DNA from: Kosakonia sacchari
GTDB lineage: Bacteria; Pseudomonadota; Gammaproteobacteria; Enterobacterales; Enterobacteriaceae
Direction of reading: 5' to 3'
Assembly (NCBI GenBank): GCA_900109485.1
Contig: FOAY01000001.1
Span: forward strand, 1-64,000
DNA length: 64,000 bases
Within the stretch, counting starts at the first letter, position 1, and each line of letters begins with the position of its first letter. The notes beneath the pieces are model-generated. The model did no database searches. It saw nothing but the letters and a program-made list of their open reading frames with translations, and had not been told where the DNA came from. Position numbers and translations under genes: made by a program. This document shows, piece by piece, positions 1-11,341 of the stretch.

Positions 1-205
1 GCACTTTTACCAGCAAATGAACATGATCTATCTGGACATTCAGCTCCACCACTTCTATCCCGAGCTGTTCACTTGAGATCCTTATCTGTTTATAGACCTC
101 TTTGCCAACATTGTTCCTCAGGATGCGAAATCGGTACTTGGGTGTCCAAACGATATGATATTGACAACACCAGAGCACATGAGATGCTCTCTGGAATCTA
201 CTCAT
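1..205 (-). mobile_element. tnpA: IS200-type transposase (TnpA), partial at window edge
   Basis: Reading leftward from the ATG at 203-205, the frame gives MSRFQRASHVLWC, then HIVWTPKYRFRILR, and near the edge DHVHLLVKVP. This matches the N-terminal half of the small IS200/IS605-family Y1 transposases, and HVH is the HUH metal-binding motif of these single-strand transposases. About 68 residues are visible; the remaining half, with the catalytic tyrosine, lies outside the window. The element sits just downstream of the rpoD terminator, where insertion should not disturb the operon. The family assignment is strong; whether the copy is intact cannot be seen. Confidence 0.88.
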
Positions 206-322
206 GGTTAAATCCTTATCAGTTATGGGGATAACGGATTCGGATTTTCCCATGAGTAGCATTAATGGCAGAGCCAACTTGTTGCTGACCACCTCCATAG
301 GAGGTGGTGTTCATGCAGGGAT
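206..322 (-). mobile_element. IS200 left-end / leader region
   Basis: This non-coding stretch lies between the transposase start and the rpoD terminator. It contains a perfect 9-bp stem with a 3-nt loop at 288-308 (ACCACCTCC-ATA-GGAGGTGGT), the kind of subterminal hairpin recognised by IS200-family TnpA. It also includes the transposase leader, which in IS200 folds to limit translation. The exact outer end of the element is not determined; it probably lies between the hairpin and about position 322. Confidence 0.6.
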
Positions 323-347
323 AAAAAAGGCTCCCGCTGGGAGCCTT
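323..347 (-). terminator. Rho-independent terminator of the rpsU-dnaG-rpoD operon
   Basis: On the minus strand the stem AAGGCTCCC / GGGAGCCTT with a 3-nt loop is followed by a run of six T. It begins about 22 bases after the rpoD stop codon, so it ends the macromolecular synthesis operon. Confidence 0.9.
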
Positions 348-368
348 TCGTCATAACGATGCGACAAA

Positions 369-2210
369 TTAATCGTCGAGGAAGCTACGCAGCACTTCAG
401 AACGGCTCGGATGGCGCAGCTTACGCAGCGCTTTCGCTTCGATCTGGCGGATACGTTCGCGGGTAACGTCAAACTGTTTACCCACTTCTTCCAGCGTGTG
501 GTCGGTGTTCATATCGATACCGAAACGCATACGCAGCACTTTCGCTTCACGGGCGGTCAGACCGGCCAGAACGTCGTGCGTTGCCGCACGCAGGCTCTCG
601 GTGGTGGCTGAGTCCAGCGGCAGCTCGAGGGTGGTATCCTCGATAAAATCACCCAGATGCGAATCTTCATCATCACCAATCGGTGTTTCCATGGAGATTG
701 GCTCTTTGGCGATTTTCAGCACTTTGCGGATTTTATCTTCCGGCATCAACATGCGTTCGGCCAGCTCTTCCGGCGTCGGTTCGCGACCCATTTCCTGCAG
801 CATCTGGCGGGAGATACGGTTGAGTTTGTTAATGGTCTCAATCATATGCACCGGAATACGGATGGTGCGCGCCTGATCCGCGATGGAGCGGGTAATCGCC
901 TGACGGATCCACCAGGTTGCGTAGGTGGAGAACTTGTAACCACGGCGGTATTCGAACTTATCAACCGCTTTCATCAGACCGATGTTGCCTTCCTGAATCA
1001 GATCGAGGAATTGCAGACCACGGTTGGTGTATTTCTTGGCGATAGAAATAACCAGACGCAGGTTCGCTTCCACCATCTCTTTCTTCGCACGGCGCGCTTT
1101 CGCTTCGCCAATGGACATACGACGGTTGATATCTTTTACCTGCTCGATGGTCAGGCCGGTTTCTTCTTCGATTTGTTGCAGTTTTTGCAGGCTGCGCTGA
1201 ACTTCTTCCGTTACTTCATGCAGCTTTTCGGACCACGGCTTGTTCATCGCCAGCGCGGCATTGAACCAGGTTTCGCTGGTTTCATTGCCGGTGAACAGCG
1301 TAATGAAGTTTTTCTTCGGCATTTTGCACTGTTCAACGCACAGCTTCATGATGATGCGTTCCTGAGTGCGCACGCGATCCATCATGATACGCATGCTGTT
1401 CACCAGGTAGTCGAACTGTTTTGGCACCAGACGGAACTGCTTGAAGACTTCAGACAGCTTGAGGATCTCCTCCTGTGCTGCAGCGTGGCTGCGGCCTTTG
1501 GCTTTGATCGTGTCACGAGTCAGTTCGTACTGGGTACGCAGCTCGCCGAATTTTTCACGTGCCAGTTCAGGATCGATGCTGTTGTCATCATCGCTGTCGT
1601 CGTCTTCTTCATCTTCGTCTTCATCGTCGTCATCCATCTCTTCGCTGGAGAGCTCAGAGCCGACGTGCGTTGCCGTAGGCGCAAGATCTTCTTCCGCATT
1701 CGGATCGACAAAGCCGGTGATCAAATCAGACAGACGTGCCTGTTCCGCTTCGACGCGGTCGTATTGTTCTAACAGATAGGTAATGGCTTCCGGGTACTCG
1801 GCAACAGAGCACTGAACCTGGTTAATCCCGTCTTCGATACGTTTGGCGATGTCAATTTCGCCTTCACGGGTCAGCAGTTCAACGGTACCCATTTCACGCA
1901 TATACATGCGAACCGGGTCGGTCGTGCGCCCGATTTCAGATTCCACGCTGGAAAGCACTTGCGCAGCCGCTTCGGCAGCGTCATCGTCCGTGTCGGCAGT
2001 GGTCTCAGCCAGCAGCAAATCATCAGCATCCGGTGCTTCTTCCATCACCTGAATGCCCATGTCGTTGATCATTTGGATGATGTCTTCGATCTGATCGGAG
2101 TCGACGATATCTTCCGGCAGATGGTCATTGACCTCGGCATAGGTCAGATAGCCTTGCTCCTTACCACGGGTGACAAGAAGCTTCAGCTGTGACTGCGGGT
2201 TTTGCTCCAT
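369..2210 (-). CDS. rpoD: RNA polymerase sigma factor RpoD (sigma-70)
   Basis: The primary sigma factor, 613 residues, the same length as E. coli RpoD. An N-terminal region 1.1 is followed by the strongly acidic non-conserved insert (run of Asp/Glu around residues 190-212). Region 2 has the core-binding and -10 recognition segment with [12 protein letters not shown] and the promoter-melting aromatics. Region 4.2 near the C terminus carries the helix-turn-helix [19 protein letters not shown] that reads the -35 element. It is the last gene of the rpsU-dnaG-rpoD operon, separated from dnaG by 157 bp. That gap is where E. coli has an RNase E processing site; I did not identify the site here. Confidence 0.99.
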   Translation of the reverse strand: MEQNPQSQLKLLVTRGKEQGYLTYAEVNDHLPEDIVDSDQIEDIIQMINDMGIQVMEEAPDADDLLLAETTADTDDDAAEAAAQVLSSVESEIGRTTDPVRMYMREMGTVELLTREGEIDIAKRIEDGINQVQCSVAEYPEAITYLLEQYDRVEAEQARLSDLITGFVDPNAEEDLAPTATHVGSELSSEEMDDDDEDEDEEDDDSDDDNSIDPELAREKFGELRTQYELTRDTIKAKGRSHAAAQEEILKLSEVFKQFRLVPKQFDYLVNSMRIMMDRVRTQERIIMKLCVEQCKMPKKNFITLFTGNETSETWFNAALAMNKPWSEKLHEVTEEVQRSLQKLQQIEEETGLTIEQVKDINRRMSIGEAKARRAKKEMVEANLRLVISIAKKYTNRGLQFLDLIQEGNIGLMKAVDKFEYRRGYKFSTYATWWIRQAITRSIADQARTIRIPVHMIETINKLNRISRQMLQEMGREPTPEELAERMLMPEDKIRKVLKIAKEPISMETPIGDDEDSHLGDFIEDTTLELPLDSATTESLRAATHDVLAGLTAREAKVLRMRFGIDMNTDHTLEEVGKQFDVTRERIRQIEAKALRKLRHPSRSEVLRSFLDD

Positions 2211-2367
2211 AAGACGGTATCCACACTTAAATTCATGAGGGTTGGTGTCGGTCGGCGAAATAAACAGCCAACATTTAACGCGAGGGTGTATTTATATTTT
2301 TGCCGCTGGCCCTCATCGCGGCTGTCGGGATCAACCCGATCGGTTATCGGCACTTAAGCCGTTGAAT

Positions 2368-4113
2368 TCATTTTTTCGCCAGTTCCTGGTTTAACTGCCA
2401 GAGCTCCCGGCGTTCTTCGCTGCTTAAACCGTGCGTACGATCGCGAGCTATCAGCTCTTCCTGTCGCCGTTCAAGCATCGAATCAAACATATGATTGAGC
2501 GAGTCGGTAAACGCTTTTTCTGCGATTTCCTTATCTGCTATATCGTCCCACATCGACAGTTTTTCAAGGGTTGCAGCCTCTTTGGTGCCGCGATAGTGCT
2601 CCAGCAACTGCCCGGTAGTCAGGCCTGGCTGTGACAAACAAGTGTTGACCAGTTCTGCAAATAAGCCAAGCCCGGGGAGCCTGGATTGATCCAGTCCCTC
2701 TAACGACGGAACCGCCGATGCCAGCTCCGGGTTCTGGATCAATAACCCTATAAGTATACGCATGGTTGTGCGTTTTAGCTGCGGAGCGGGGCGCGGAGCG
2801 CTGTTTTCCGCCTGTTTTGGCATTAAACGATCAAGTTGTGCATCGTCGAAAATACCAATCTTGTTCCCCAGCAGCTGCCGAAGCTGAATGCGTAACGTCT
2901 CGCCTGGCACCTGATTGATTAACGGCAGCGCCAGCGCGGCAAGTTGCGTGGTGCCATCCGGCGTTGTCAAATCCGCCTGCGGCAACAGGCTGTTAAACAA
3001 AAACGTGGAGAGCGGCTGAGCCTGCTCCATCCGCGCTTCGAACGCCGCTTTGCCCTCTTTACGCACCAGCGTATCCGGATCTTCACCATCCGGCAGGAAC
3101 ATAAAACGTAGCTGACGACCGTCACTCATATAAGGTAACGCAGTTTCCAGCGCACGCCAGGCGGCATCACGACCCGCCCGGTCACCGTCATAACAACAGA
3201 TGACGTTTTTCGTCACTCTGAACAGCAACTGGATATGATCCGCCGTGGTCGATGTGCCCAGCGAAGCAACGGCATAGTTAATGCCGTATTGCGCCAGCGC
3301 GACCACGTCCATATACCCTTCGACGACCAACAGGCGCTGAGGTTCATCGTTATCCAGTTGCGCTTCATAAAGGCCATACAGCTGGCGGCCTTTATGGAAA
3401 ATATCGGTCTCCGGGGAGTTGAGGTATTTGGGAGTATCGTTACCCAAAACACGCCCGCCAAAACCAATCACCCGGCCACGCTTGTCGCGAATGGGGAACA
3501 TCACCCGTTCACGGAAGCGATCATAACTGCGCCCCTGATCGTTCGTTACCAGCATGCCGGCATCGATCAGAGATTTGCGGTTTTCGCTATTGCCGCCAAA
3601 ACGCTTTAACACGTTGTCCCAACCGGGAGGGGCGTAACCAATGGCGAAACGCGCAATAATTTCGCTACTCAAACCGCGCCTTTCCAGATACTGGCGCGCC
3701 GGTTCAGCGGCAGGTTGCGTCAGAGATTGCTGATAAAATGCGTTGAGCCCGTCCATCAACTGGTAGAGCGTTTGCCGTTGATGGCGCTCTATCAGGCTGG
3801 GCCCGCTGCCTGCTTCAAAAGGCACTTCAAGGTTGTGCATGGCGGCCAGCTCTTCGACGCTTTCCACGAACTCGAGCTTGTCGTAGTTCATTAAAAAGTC
3901 GAGGGCGTTACCGTGCGCGCCGCAGCCAAAGCAGTGATAAAACTGTTTTTCACCGTTTACGGTGAAAGAAGGGGTTTTTTCATTATGGAATGGACAACAC
4001 GCGTGGTAGTTCTTGCCCTGCTTTTTCAGCTTTACACGCGCGTCGATGAGATCGACGATGTCGGTGCGCGCCAGCAGGTCATTGATAAAAACACGTGGGA
4101 TTCGTCCAGCCAT
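2368..4113 (-). CDS. dnaG: DNA primase DnaG
   Basis: Synthesises RNA primers at the replication fork. The protein is 581 residues, as in E. coli. The N-terminal CHC2 zinc finger is visible (C40, H43, C61, C64 in CCPFHNEKTPSF and FYHCFGCGAHG). A TOPRIM catalytic core follows, with VVEGYMDVVAL and CCYDGDRAGRDAA supplying the acidic metal ligands. A C-terminal helical DnaB-binding domain ends in the usual region (QELAKK). It is the middle gene of the rpsU-dnaG-rpoD operon. The 171-bp gap behind rpsU holds an attenuating terminator, which is how primase is kept scarce relative to S21. Confidence 0.99.
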   Translation of the reverse strand: MAGRIPRVFINDLLARTDIVDLIDARVKLKKQGKNYHACCPFHNEKTPSFTVNGEKQFYHCFGCGAHGNALDFLMNYDKLEFVESVEELAAMHNLEVPFEAGSGPSLIERHQRQTLYQLMDGLNAFYQQSLTQPAAEPARQYLERRGLSSEIIARFAIGYAPPGWDNVLKRFGGNSENRKSLIDAGMLVTNDQGRSYDRFRERVMFPIRDKRGRVIGFGGRVLGNDTPKYLNSPETDIFHKGRQLYGLYEAQLDNDEPQRLLVVEGYMDVVALAQYGINYAVASLGTSTTADHIQLLFRVTKNVICCYDGDRAGRDAAWRALETALPYMSDGRQLRFMFLPDGEDPDTLVRKEGKAAFEARMEQAQPLSTFLFNSLLPQADLTTPDGTTQLAALALPLINQVPGETLRIQLRQLLGNKIGIFDDAQLDRLMPKQAENSAPRPAPQLKRTTMRILIGLLIQNPELASAVPSLEGLDQSRLPGLGLFAELVNTCLSQPGLTTGQLLEHYRGTKEAATLEKLSMWDDIADKEIAEKAFTDSLNHMFDSMLERRQEELIARDRTHGLSSEERRELWQLNQELAKK

Positions 4114-4199
4114 AGGCCCCGTTTTGATCTTTTATAACCCCCCGTTCTTCAGGCCGCTGAATGTGGCGCAAATCACGCTGGTTATATCAGGTTATAAAC

Positions 4200-4236
4200 G
4201 AAAATAAGCCGCGCATTCCTTTCGGAAGCACGGCCT
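4200..4236 (-). terminator. Attenuator/terminator between rpsU and dnaG
   Basis: On the minus strand GCCGTGCTTCC-GAAA-GGAATGCGCGGC forms an imperfect stem with a GNRA tetraloop, followed by TTATTTTCGTTTAT. It matches the position of the leaky T1 terminator known between rpsU and dnaG in E. coli, which lowers dnaG expression relative to rpsU. Confidence 0.75.
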
Positions 4237-4284
4237 TACAACTACAACTCGGTCTAAATCTGAGAGCATGCTGCTCTCAAAAGA

Positions 4285-5751
<1,467 letters not shown>

Positions 5752-5760
5752 GCCGCGACT

Positions 5761-5800
5761 GCCCGGTTGCTGAGATGCCGCCGGGCTTACTCTTCTTTTT
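5761..5800 (+). terminator. Possible terminator after tsaD
   Basis: GCCCGG (5761-5766) pairs with CCGGGC (5781-5786) across a 14-nt loop, followed by a T-rich run within the 3' end of plsY. A moderate stem, probably ending tsaD transcription between the convergent genes. Confidence 0.45.
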
Positions 5801-6398
5801 TCTTCTTCTTCAGCTTCGACCAGATTTTGGTTTCCTGGCGGCGCCACAGGCGCTGAATATTGTCATGGTGACGCAGCAGAATCAGACAGGAAAGCATCGC
5901 CACCGGGAAGGTGAACTGCGGTTTGAACCACCAGACATAAAACGGCGCGATCAGCGCGCTGACAATCGCGCCCAGCGATGAGTAACCGCTCAACAGCACG
6001 GTTAAAAGCCAGGTTCCCGCCATGACGCCCGTTAAATCCCAGCCTATCGGCGCAATCGCGCCAAACGCCGTCGCTACGCCTTTGCCACCATGAAATTTAA
6101 AAAATACCGGCCAGATATGACCAAGACAGGCGGCGATAGCAATAAGCCCCAGCCAGAACGGCGTTACGCCAAGCGCGTAAGCGCCCCAGACGGGCAGCAT
6201 TCCTTTCAGAATATCGAAAATCAGTACCGTTACGGCTGCTCCCTTGCCGCCAATGCGTAAAACGTTGGTCGCTCCGGGATTGCCGGAACCACTTGCTCGC
6301 GGATCGGGAAGACCTGCGAGGCGGCAGACCAGAATGGCGCTGGAGATTGAGCCACAAAGGTACGCAAGGAGGATCATTCCAGGCGCGATTGCACTCAT
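5787..6398 (-). CDS. plsY: Glycerol-3-phosphate acyltransferase PlsY
   Basis: Integral membrane enzyme that transfers the acyl group from acyl-phosphate to glycerol-3-phosphate, the first step of phospholipid synthesis. The 203-residue product carries the three PlsY motifs in order: [28 protein letters not shown] and [14 protein letters not shown]. Several hydrophobic spans are visible and the C terminus is Lys-rich (KLKKKKKEE). The frame stays open upstream, but the ATG at 6396-6398 gives the family N terminus MSAIAPG. Divergent from folB. Confidence 0.97.
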   Translation of the reverse strand: MSAIAPGMILLAYLCGSISSAILVCRLAGLPDPRASGSGNPGATNVLRIGGKGAAVTVLIFDILKGMLPVWGAYALGVTPFWLGLIAIAACLGHIWPVFFKFHGGKGVATAFGAIAPIGWDLTGVMAGTWLLTVLLSGYSSLGAIVSALIAPFYVWWFKPQFTFPVAMLSCLILLRHHDNIQRLWRRQETKIWSKLKKKKKEE

Positions 6399-6559
6399 GA
6401 CGCTGTTCCGTTGTGAAAAAGTCGTTTTATTCTCTGCATCGATGGATAATACGCATAAATTCTGGAAAGTGGTATCCAGTGAATGCGCAAAATCTGCCAG
6501 AGCGCAGGAAAGATCGGGCCTGGCGGCACAGTGTTGAAACAAACTGCGGGTGGAATGTG

Positions 6560-6928
6560 ATGGATATTGTATTTATTGAGCAGCTTTCGGTAATCACCAC
6601 CATTGGTGTTTACGACTGGGAACAGACCATTGAGCAGAAGCTGGTGTTCGATATCGAAATGGCCTGGGATAACCGCCAGGCGGCGAAAAGCGATGATGTA
6701 AATGATTGTCTCAGCTATGCCGATATTGCCGAGGTGGTTGTCGCTCATGTGGAAGGCGGGCGTTTTGCGCTGGTCGAGCGTGTTGCGGAAGAGGTTGCTG
6801 AACTGCTGCTGGCGCGTTTTCAGTCGCCGTGGATACGCATCAAACTAAGCAAACCAGGTGCCGTGGCGCGGGCGCAAAGCGTCGGCGTAATTATTGAGCG
6901 TGGGTTAAATCTGAAAGAAACTATTTAA
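6560..6928 (+). CDS. folB: Dihydroneopterin aldolase FolB
   Basis: Converts 7,8-dihydroneopterin to 6-hydroxymethyl-dihydropterin and glycolaldehyde in folate synthesis. The 122-residue product matches the family length and starts [21 protein letters not shown]. The catalytic lysine lies in [12 protein letters not shown]. The open frame extends 49 codons upstream, but GTGATGG at 6558-6563 gives the conserved start. Followed by a terminator and uppP, as in E. coli. Confidence 0.97.
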   Translation: MDIVFIEQLSVITTIGVYDWEQTIEQKLVFDIEMAWDNRQAAKSDDVNDCLSYADIAEVVVAHVEGGRFALVERVAEEVAELLLARFQSPWIRIKLSKPGAVARAQSVGVIIERGLNLKETI

Positions 6929-6982
6929 ATTCATAATAATTAAACCAAGCGCTAGTATTCAGGTCATAGATGATGGCCATTT

Positions 6983-7010
6983 ACGGCTACTCCTCGGGGG
7001 GCCGTTTTTT
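6983..7010 (+). terminator. Terminator after folB
   Basis: ACGGC pairs with GCCGT, and CTCC with GGGG inside it, then TTTTTT follows at 7005-7010. It sits between folB and uppP and ends the folB transcript. Confidence 0.75.
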
Positions 7011-7033
7011 ATATCTTTTTTAGGGGTTTATTG

Positions 7034-7852
7034 ATGAGCGATCTGCATTCGCTGCTGGTGGCAGCCATTTTGGGTGTCGTTGAAGGATTAACGGAGTTCC
7101 TGCCGGTTTCCAGTACGGGTCACATGATTATCGTCGGGCATTTGCTGGGATTTGAAGGCGATACAGCAAAAACGTTCGAGGTTGTGATTCAACTGGGCTC
7201 GATTCTGGCGGTTGTCGTGATGTTCTGGCGACGCCTGTTTGGTTTAATTGGCATTCACTTCGGCAAGCAACCGCATGAAGGCACCGGTACGGGACGCCTT
7301 TCTCTGATTCATATCATTTTAGGTATGATTCCGGCAGTGGTGATTGGGCTGGTATTCCATGACACCATCAAATCACTGTTTAACCCGCTCAACGTAACCT
7401 ATGCGCTGGTGGTCGGTGGTTTCCTGCTGATTGCCGCAGAAGTGCTGAAACCGAAAGTGCCGCGCGCGCAGGGCGTGGACGATATGACTTATCGCCAGGC
7501 GTTTATTATTGGTTGTTTCCAGTGTCTGGCGTTGTGGCCGGGTTTTTCCCGTTCCGGGGCGACCATTTCCGGCGGGATGCTGATGGGTGTTAGCCGTTAT
7601 GCCGCATCGGAGTTCTCTTTCCTGCTGGCTGTACCCATGATGCTGGGCGCAACCGCGCTGGATCTCTACAAAAGCATGGGTTTTCTCACCACGGGCGATA
7701 TTCCGATGTTTGCCGTCGGTTTCATCACCGCGTTTATTGTCGCGCTGATCGCCATTAAAACCTTCCTGGAGCTGATTAAACGCATCTCCTTTATCCCGTT
7801 CGCGATCTACCGTTTTATTGTTGCAGCGGCGGTGTACCTGGTCTTCTTCTAA
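7034..7852 (+). CDS. uppP: Undecaprenyl-diphosphatase UppP (BacA)
   Basis: Inner-membrane phosphatase recycling undecaprenyl pyrophosphate for peptidoglycan and O-antigen synthesis; overproduction gives bacitracin resistance. The product has 272 residues from ATG 7034; the TTG three bases earlier is in frame but is not needed. Both active-site motifs are present: [15 protein letters not shown] near the N terminus and [14 protein letters not shown] near residue 170. Eight or so hydrophobic helices can be traced. Convergent with cca, only 11 bp apart. Confidence 0.98.
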   Translation: MSDLHSLLVAAILGVVEGLTEFLPVSSTGHMIIVGHLLGFEGDTAKTFEVVIQLGSILAVVVMFWRRLFGLIGIHFGKQPHEGTGTGRLSLIHIILGMIPAVVIGLVFHDTIKSLFNPLNVTYALVVGGFLLIAAEVLKPKVPRAQGVDDMTYRQAFIIGCFQCLALWPGFSRSGATISGGMLMGVSRYAASEFSFLLAVPMMLGATALDLYKSMGFLTTGDIPMFAVGFITAFIVALIAIKTFLELIKRISFIPFAIYRFIVAAAVYLVFF

Positions 7853-7863
7853 GGCTCGCGCCC

Positions 7864-9105
7864 TCAGTCTGCGGGCTGAGGGCAACGATGGGCTTTCCAC
7901 TCCGCCAGCGCGGCTATCCGGCGGTGCGTCAACTCTTCGCGAACTTCCGCCCCTTTAAAACCGGCTTCAATCACTGCTTTGGTTGGAACGGCACGGGCCA
8001 CTTCCCACGCTTCACGCAGTAAACGTCCTTGCGGATAGTCGCAAGCTTCAAAACCGGTACGCCCGCGTACGTCGGCTTCGCTGGTCAGGGCAATTTGCTC
8101 TACGCGCTGCGGTTTACGCCACGCATCAATTGAGTCGAACAGCTTCACAATGGTTTTGGGCTGCAAAATAGGGAAGGTGTGGATCAGATCGTGAAACTCT
8201 GCCACCAGTTTTGCCAGATCGCGGATCTCGTTCGGTACGCGCAGACGCTGGCACAGCCCTGTGACCAGCTTGACGCCTGCCGGGCCGTGGCCGTGATGGC
8301 GCGGCCAAAGCTCTTTTGGCGTCAGCGCTTTTCCCAGATCGTGACATAACGTGGCGAAACGCACGTCCACTTCCGGGCTAAGCATCGCGGCCATTGTCAG
8401 CGTCATCAGCGTGTGGACGCCGGTGTCGATTTCCGGGTGCCACTTCGCCGGAGCGGGCACGCCAAACAGCGCGTCGATCTCCGGGAACAGCACCTTCAGC
8501 GCGCCGCAGTCGCGCAGCACCTGGAAATAGACCTGAGGATTACGGGCATGCAGCGCATTTTCGGTCTCTTTCCAGACGCGCTCTGTGGTCAGATGCGCCA
8601 GTTCGCCAGCATCGGTCATGGCACGCATCAGCGACATCGTTTCGTCGGCAATACGAAAACTGAGGTGAGCATAGCGGGCTGCGAAGCGGGCAACGCGCAG
8701 CACGCGCAGCGGATCTTCGCTAAACGCCGGGGAGACATGTCGCAAAATGCGGTTACGCAAATCGTGCTGGCCATTAAACGGGTCGATGATGTGCCCGTTT
8801 TCGTCCTGCGCCAGTGCGTTGACCGTTAAGTCGCGGCGCAGTAAATCTTGTTCAAGGGAGACATCGGGAGCGGCATGAACGATAAACCCGGTATAACCCG
8901 AGCCGGATTTACGTTCGGTGCGGGCCAGCGCATACTCTTCGCGGCTTTGCGGGTGGAGGAACACAGGGAAATCGCGACCGACCTGCTGGTAGCCCGCGTT
9001 GAGCATCTCTTCCGGCGTGGCGCCGACCACAACCCAGTCTCTGTCTTTGACTGGCAGGCCTAACAACGAATCACGTACAGCACCACCGACCAGATAACTC
9101 TTCAC
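7864..9105 (-). CDS. cca: Multifunctional CCA tRNA nucleotidyltransferase
   Basis: Adds and repairs the 3' CCA of tRNAs without a template. The 413-residue protein opens with the class II nucleotidyltransferase signature [10 protein letters not shown] and the catalytic DRD in [10 protein letters not shown]. An HD phosphohydrolase domain follows, with [20 protein letters not shown], giving the 2',3'-cyclic phosphodiesterase and phosphatase activities of the gamma-proteobacterial enzyme. The length fits E. coli Cca. Its 3' end carries an inverted repeat (7860-7883) shared with the uppP/cca junction. Confidence 0.98.
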   Translation of the reverse strand: MKSYLVGGAVRDSLLGLPVKDRDWVVVGATPEEMLNAGYQQVGRDFPVFLHPQSREEYALARTERKSGSGYTGFIVHAAPDVSLEQDLLRRDLTVNALAQDENGHIIDPFNGQHDLRNRILRHVSPAFSEDPLRVLRVARFAARYAHLSFRIADETMSLMRAMTDAGELAHLTTERVWKETENALHARNPQVYFQVLRDCGALKVLFPEIDALFGVPAPAKWHPEIDTGVHTLMTLTMAAMLSPEVDVRFATLCHDLGKALTPKELWPRHHGHGPAGVKLVTGLCQRLRVPNEIRDLAKLVAEFHDLIHTFPILQPKTIVKLFDSIDAWRKPQRVEQIALTSEADVRGRTGFEACDYPQGRLLREAWEVARAVPTKAVIEAGFKGAEVREELTHRRIAALAEWKAHRCPQPAD

Positions 9106-9169
9106 GCCACTCTCCTCTACACATAAGTCGACAGATAATACGTAAGTGTAGAGAAGATGGCGAATGTCC

Positions 9170-9784
9170 TTAATTCATCCAGCGATCTTTGCGCTTGCGG
9201 CTTGGGATCATATGCGGCAACAGCAGGCCGAGGATCAGACCCGCGCCCAGCACGCCGCCGCCATACATAAACCACTGCATAATGATGGTGCGCTGCTTGT
9301 CGTCCAGCTGCAGATTCGCCGCGTTCACTTTCTTCTGCGCGACGATTAACTCATTTTTCAGCTTCTGGTTTTCGTCTTTCAGGCCGTTGATCACCCCGTC
9401 GCTCTGCGCCACTTTTTGCTGCATTTCAGCCGTGCGCTGGTTCCAGGTGTTATCGATATTGTTCAGTTTATCGGTCAACGTCTTGACCTGGTTCTCCAGC
9501 TCCGGTACGCGAGTGCGCAGGCTCGGCTCTACGTTCAACTCTTTCAGCGGGATCCAGGAGGTGCGCCCGGTGCTGTCGCGCACCTGGCCGTAATCGTTGT
9601 TTTGTTGCAGCAGAGCCACTTCCTCGCCGGCATTTACCGTGCCGACAAGGCGATAGTTATCGCCAGGGCCACTACGTACCCAGGTATTCAGTTCGTCGGA
9701 AACATACCGTTTTTCTTCAGCGTGGATCCCAACGGACACACTCAGTGCAACCAGGGTCAATCCAATCAGGCGTAATTTTGGCAT
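9170..9784 (-). CDS. ygiM: SH3-domain membrane protein YgiM
   Basis: A 204-residue protein with an N-terminal signal peptide ([22 protein letters not shown]) and a bacterial SH3 domain over about residues 25-90 ([26 protein letters not shown]). A coiled-coil stretch spans roughly 95-165. A C-terminal membrane helix ([19 protein letters not shown]) is followed by a basic tail. It matches E. coli YgiM, an envelope protein of unknown exact role. Placed next to cca as in E. coli. Confidence 0.93.
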   Translation of the reverse strand: MPKLRLIGLTLVALSVSVGIHAEEKRYVSDELNTWVRSGPGDNYRLVGTVNAGEEVALLQQNNDYGQVRDSTGRTSWIPLKELNVEPSLRTRVPELENQVKTLTDKLNNIDNTWNQRTAEMQQKVAQSDGVINGLKDENQKLKNELIVAQKKVNAANLQLDDKQRTIIMQWFMYGGGVLGAGLILGLLLPHMIPSRKRKDRWMN

Positions 9785-9912
9785 CAGGCAGTCATTATTT
9801 TCGTTAAATGTGAATGGGAAACAGTGACATCAGTCTGACGACACCCGGCAGGTGGCATCAATCGGAATCTTCCGGGTCAAACTGCGCGCTTATACGAACT
9901 TTTGCACCCAGC

Positions 9913-9936
9913 AAATTGCGCATTGCATGGCAATTT
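9913..9936. repeat. Inverted repeat between ygiM and ygiF
   Basis: AAATTGC and GCAATTT are perfect 7-bp arms separated by 10 bp, in the 239-bp divergent promoter region of ygiM and ygiF. It may be a regulator site; no family can be named. Nothing else stands out in this gap. Confidence 0.4.
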
Positions 9937-10023
9937 GGCACACAATACTATCTACTGACAAACATCAGGGGCGTTAGTTCGCCGAAATTTTCACTGATGT
10001 GACATAACCATAAGTGCAAGGCC

Positions 10024-11325
10024 ATGGCTCAGGAAATCGAATTAAAGTTTATCGTTAATGCCGACAGCGTGGAAACGCTTCGTCACCATCTGCATACGCT
10101 GACCGAAGAACATATCGCCGCCAGCCAGTTACTGAATATTTACTATGAGACACCGGACAACTGGCTGCGCGGTCATGATATGGGGCTGCGCATCCGGGGT
10201 TTTGACGGCCAGTATGAGATGACGATGAAAATTGCCGGACGGGTGATTGGCGGTTTACATCAGCGTCCTGAATACAATATTCCGCTTACCAGCCCGGAGC
10301 TTGATCTGTCGCGCTTTCCTGCCGAAGTATGGCCGGATGGCGAGCTGCCTGCCGATTTACAGGCGCGTACACGTCCGCTGTTCAGCACCGATTTTTACCG
10401 TGAAAAATGGCTGGTCAATGTGGGTGAGAGCCGAATTGAGATTGGCCTTGATCTCGGCGAAGTAAAAGCCGGGGAATCCGCCGAGCCGATTTGCGAGCTG
10501 GAGCTGGAGCTGCTGAGTGGCGATCCCGCGGATATCCTTAAACTGGCGCGCCAATTAGTGACGCTCTCCGTTTTGCGTCAGGGAAGCCTGAGCAAAGCGG
10601 CGCGCGGTTACCATCTGGCGCAGGGCAATGCTCCACGTGAGCGCCGTCCAACGGCCATTCTGCAAACGGCCCCGAAGGCCAGCGTTGAGCAAGCTTTTGC
10701 TACCGCACTGGAACTGGCGCTTTCCCAGTGGCAATACCATGAAGAGCTGTGGGTGCGCGACAACAACGCGGCAAAGCAGGATGTGCTGCGTGCAATTGCG
10801 TTAATCCGCCATACGCTGGCGCTTTTTGGCGGTATTGTGCCGCGTAAAGCGAGCGCTCACTTACGTGATTTACTGACGCAGGTGGAAGCCACGCTGACTT
10901 CGGCGGGTTCTGCCGCTACAGCGGTGTGGGATGCGCCTTCGGCAATGGCAAAACTGCTGTTGACCGAGTGGCTGGTGACGCAGGGCTGGCGCGCCTTCCT
11001 TGATGAAAAAGCGCAGGCAAAATTTGCCGATTCATTTAAACGCTTCGCCGATGTACATCTTTCGCGCATCGCGGCAGAGCTGAAAAAAGCTTTCGCGCAA
11101 CCGCTGGGTGACAGCTATCGCGACCAGTTGCCGCGCCTGGCGCGTGACATCGACAGCGCATTGCTGCTGGCGGGCCATTACGATCGCGCGCTGGCAAACG
11201 AATGGCTGGAGAACTGGCAGGGGCTGTACCACGCCATTGACACGCGCCAGAGAATCGAGATCGAACACTTTCGTAATACCGCAATTACGCAGGAGCCGTT
11301 CTGGCTGCACAGCGGAAAACGCTAA
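10024..11325 (+). CDS. ygiF: Inorganic triphosphatase YgiF (CYTH-CHAD)
   Basis: A cytoplasmic tunnel-fold triphosphatase hydrolysing inorganic triphosphate. The 433-residue protein starts MAQEIELKFIV, the ExExK signature of CYTH domains. The CYTH part ends near residue 200, and a C-terminal CHAD domain follows, recognisable by spaced basic/His residues such as LIRHTLALFGG and HLRDLLTQVEATL. It is 16 bp upstream of glnE and probably co-transcribed, the E. coli arrangement. Confidence 0.95.
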   Translation: MAQEIELKFIVNADSVETLRHHLHTLTEEHIAASQLLNIYYETPDNWLRGHDMGLRIRGFDGQYEMTMKIAGRVIGGLHQRPEYNIPLTSPELDLSRFPAEVWPDGELPADLQARTRPLFSTDFYREKWLVNVGESRIEIGLDLGEVKAGESAEPICELELELLSGDPADILKLARQLVTLSVLRQGSLSKAARGYHLAQGNAPRERRPTAILQTAPKASVEQAFATALELALSQWQYHEELWVRDNNAAKQDVLRAIALIRHTLALFGGIVPRKASAHLRDLLTQVEATLTSAGSAATAVWDAPSAMAKLLLTEWLVTQGWRAFLDEKAQAKFADSFKRFADVHLSRIAAELKKAFAQPLGDSYRDQLPRLARDIDSALLLAGHYDRALANEWLENWQGLYHAIDTRQRIEIEHFRNTAITQEPFWLHSGKR

Positions 11326-11341
11326 CTAAAGGATACTTCGG

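Noticed and set aside
657-1772. 371-codon open frame on the plus strand, antisense to rpoD
   Set aside because: It is a shadow of the GC-rich rpoD gene: low-complexity Phe/His-rich translation, no ribosome-binding site and no family resemblance.
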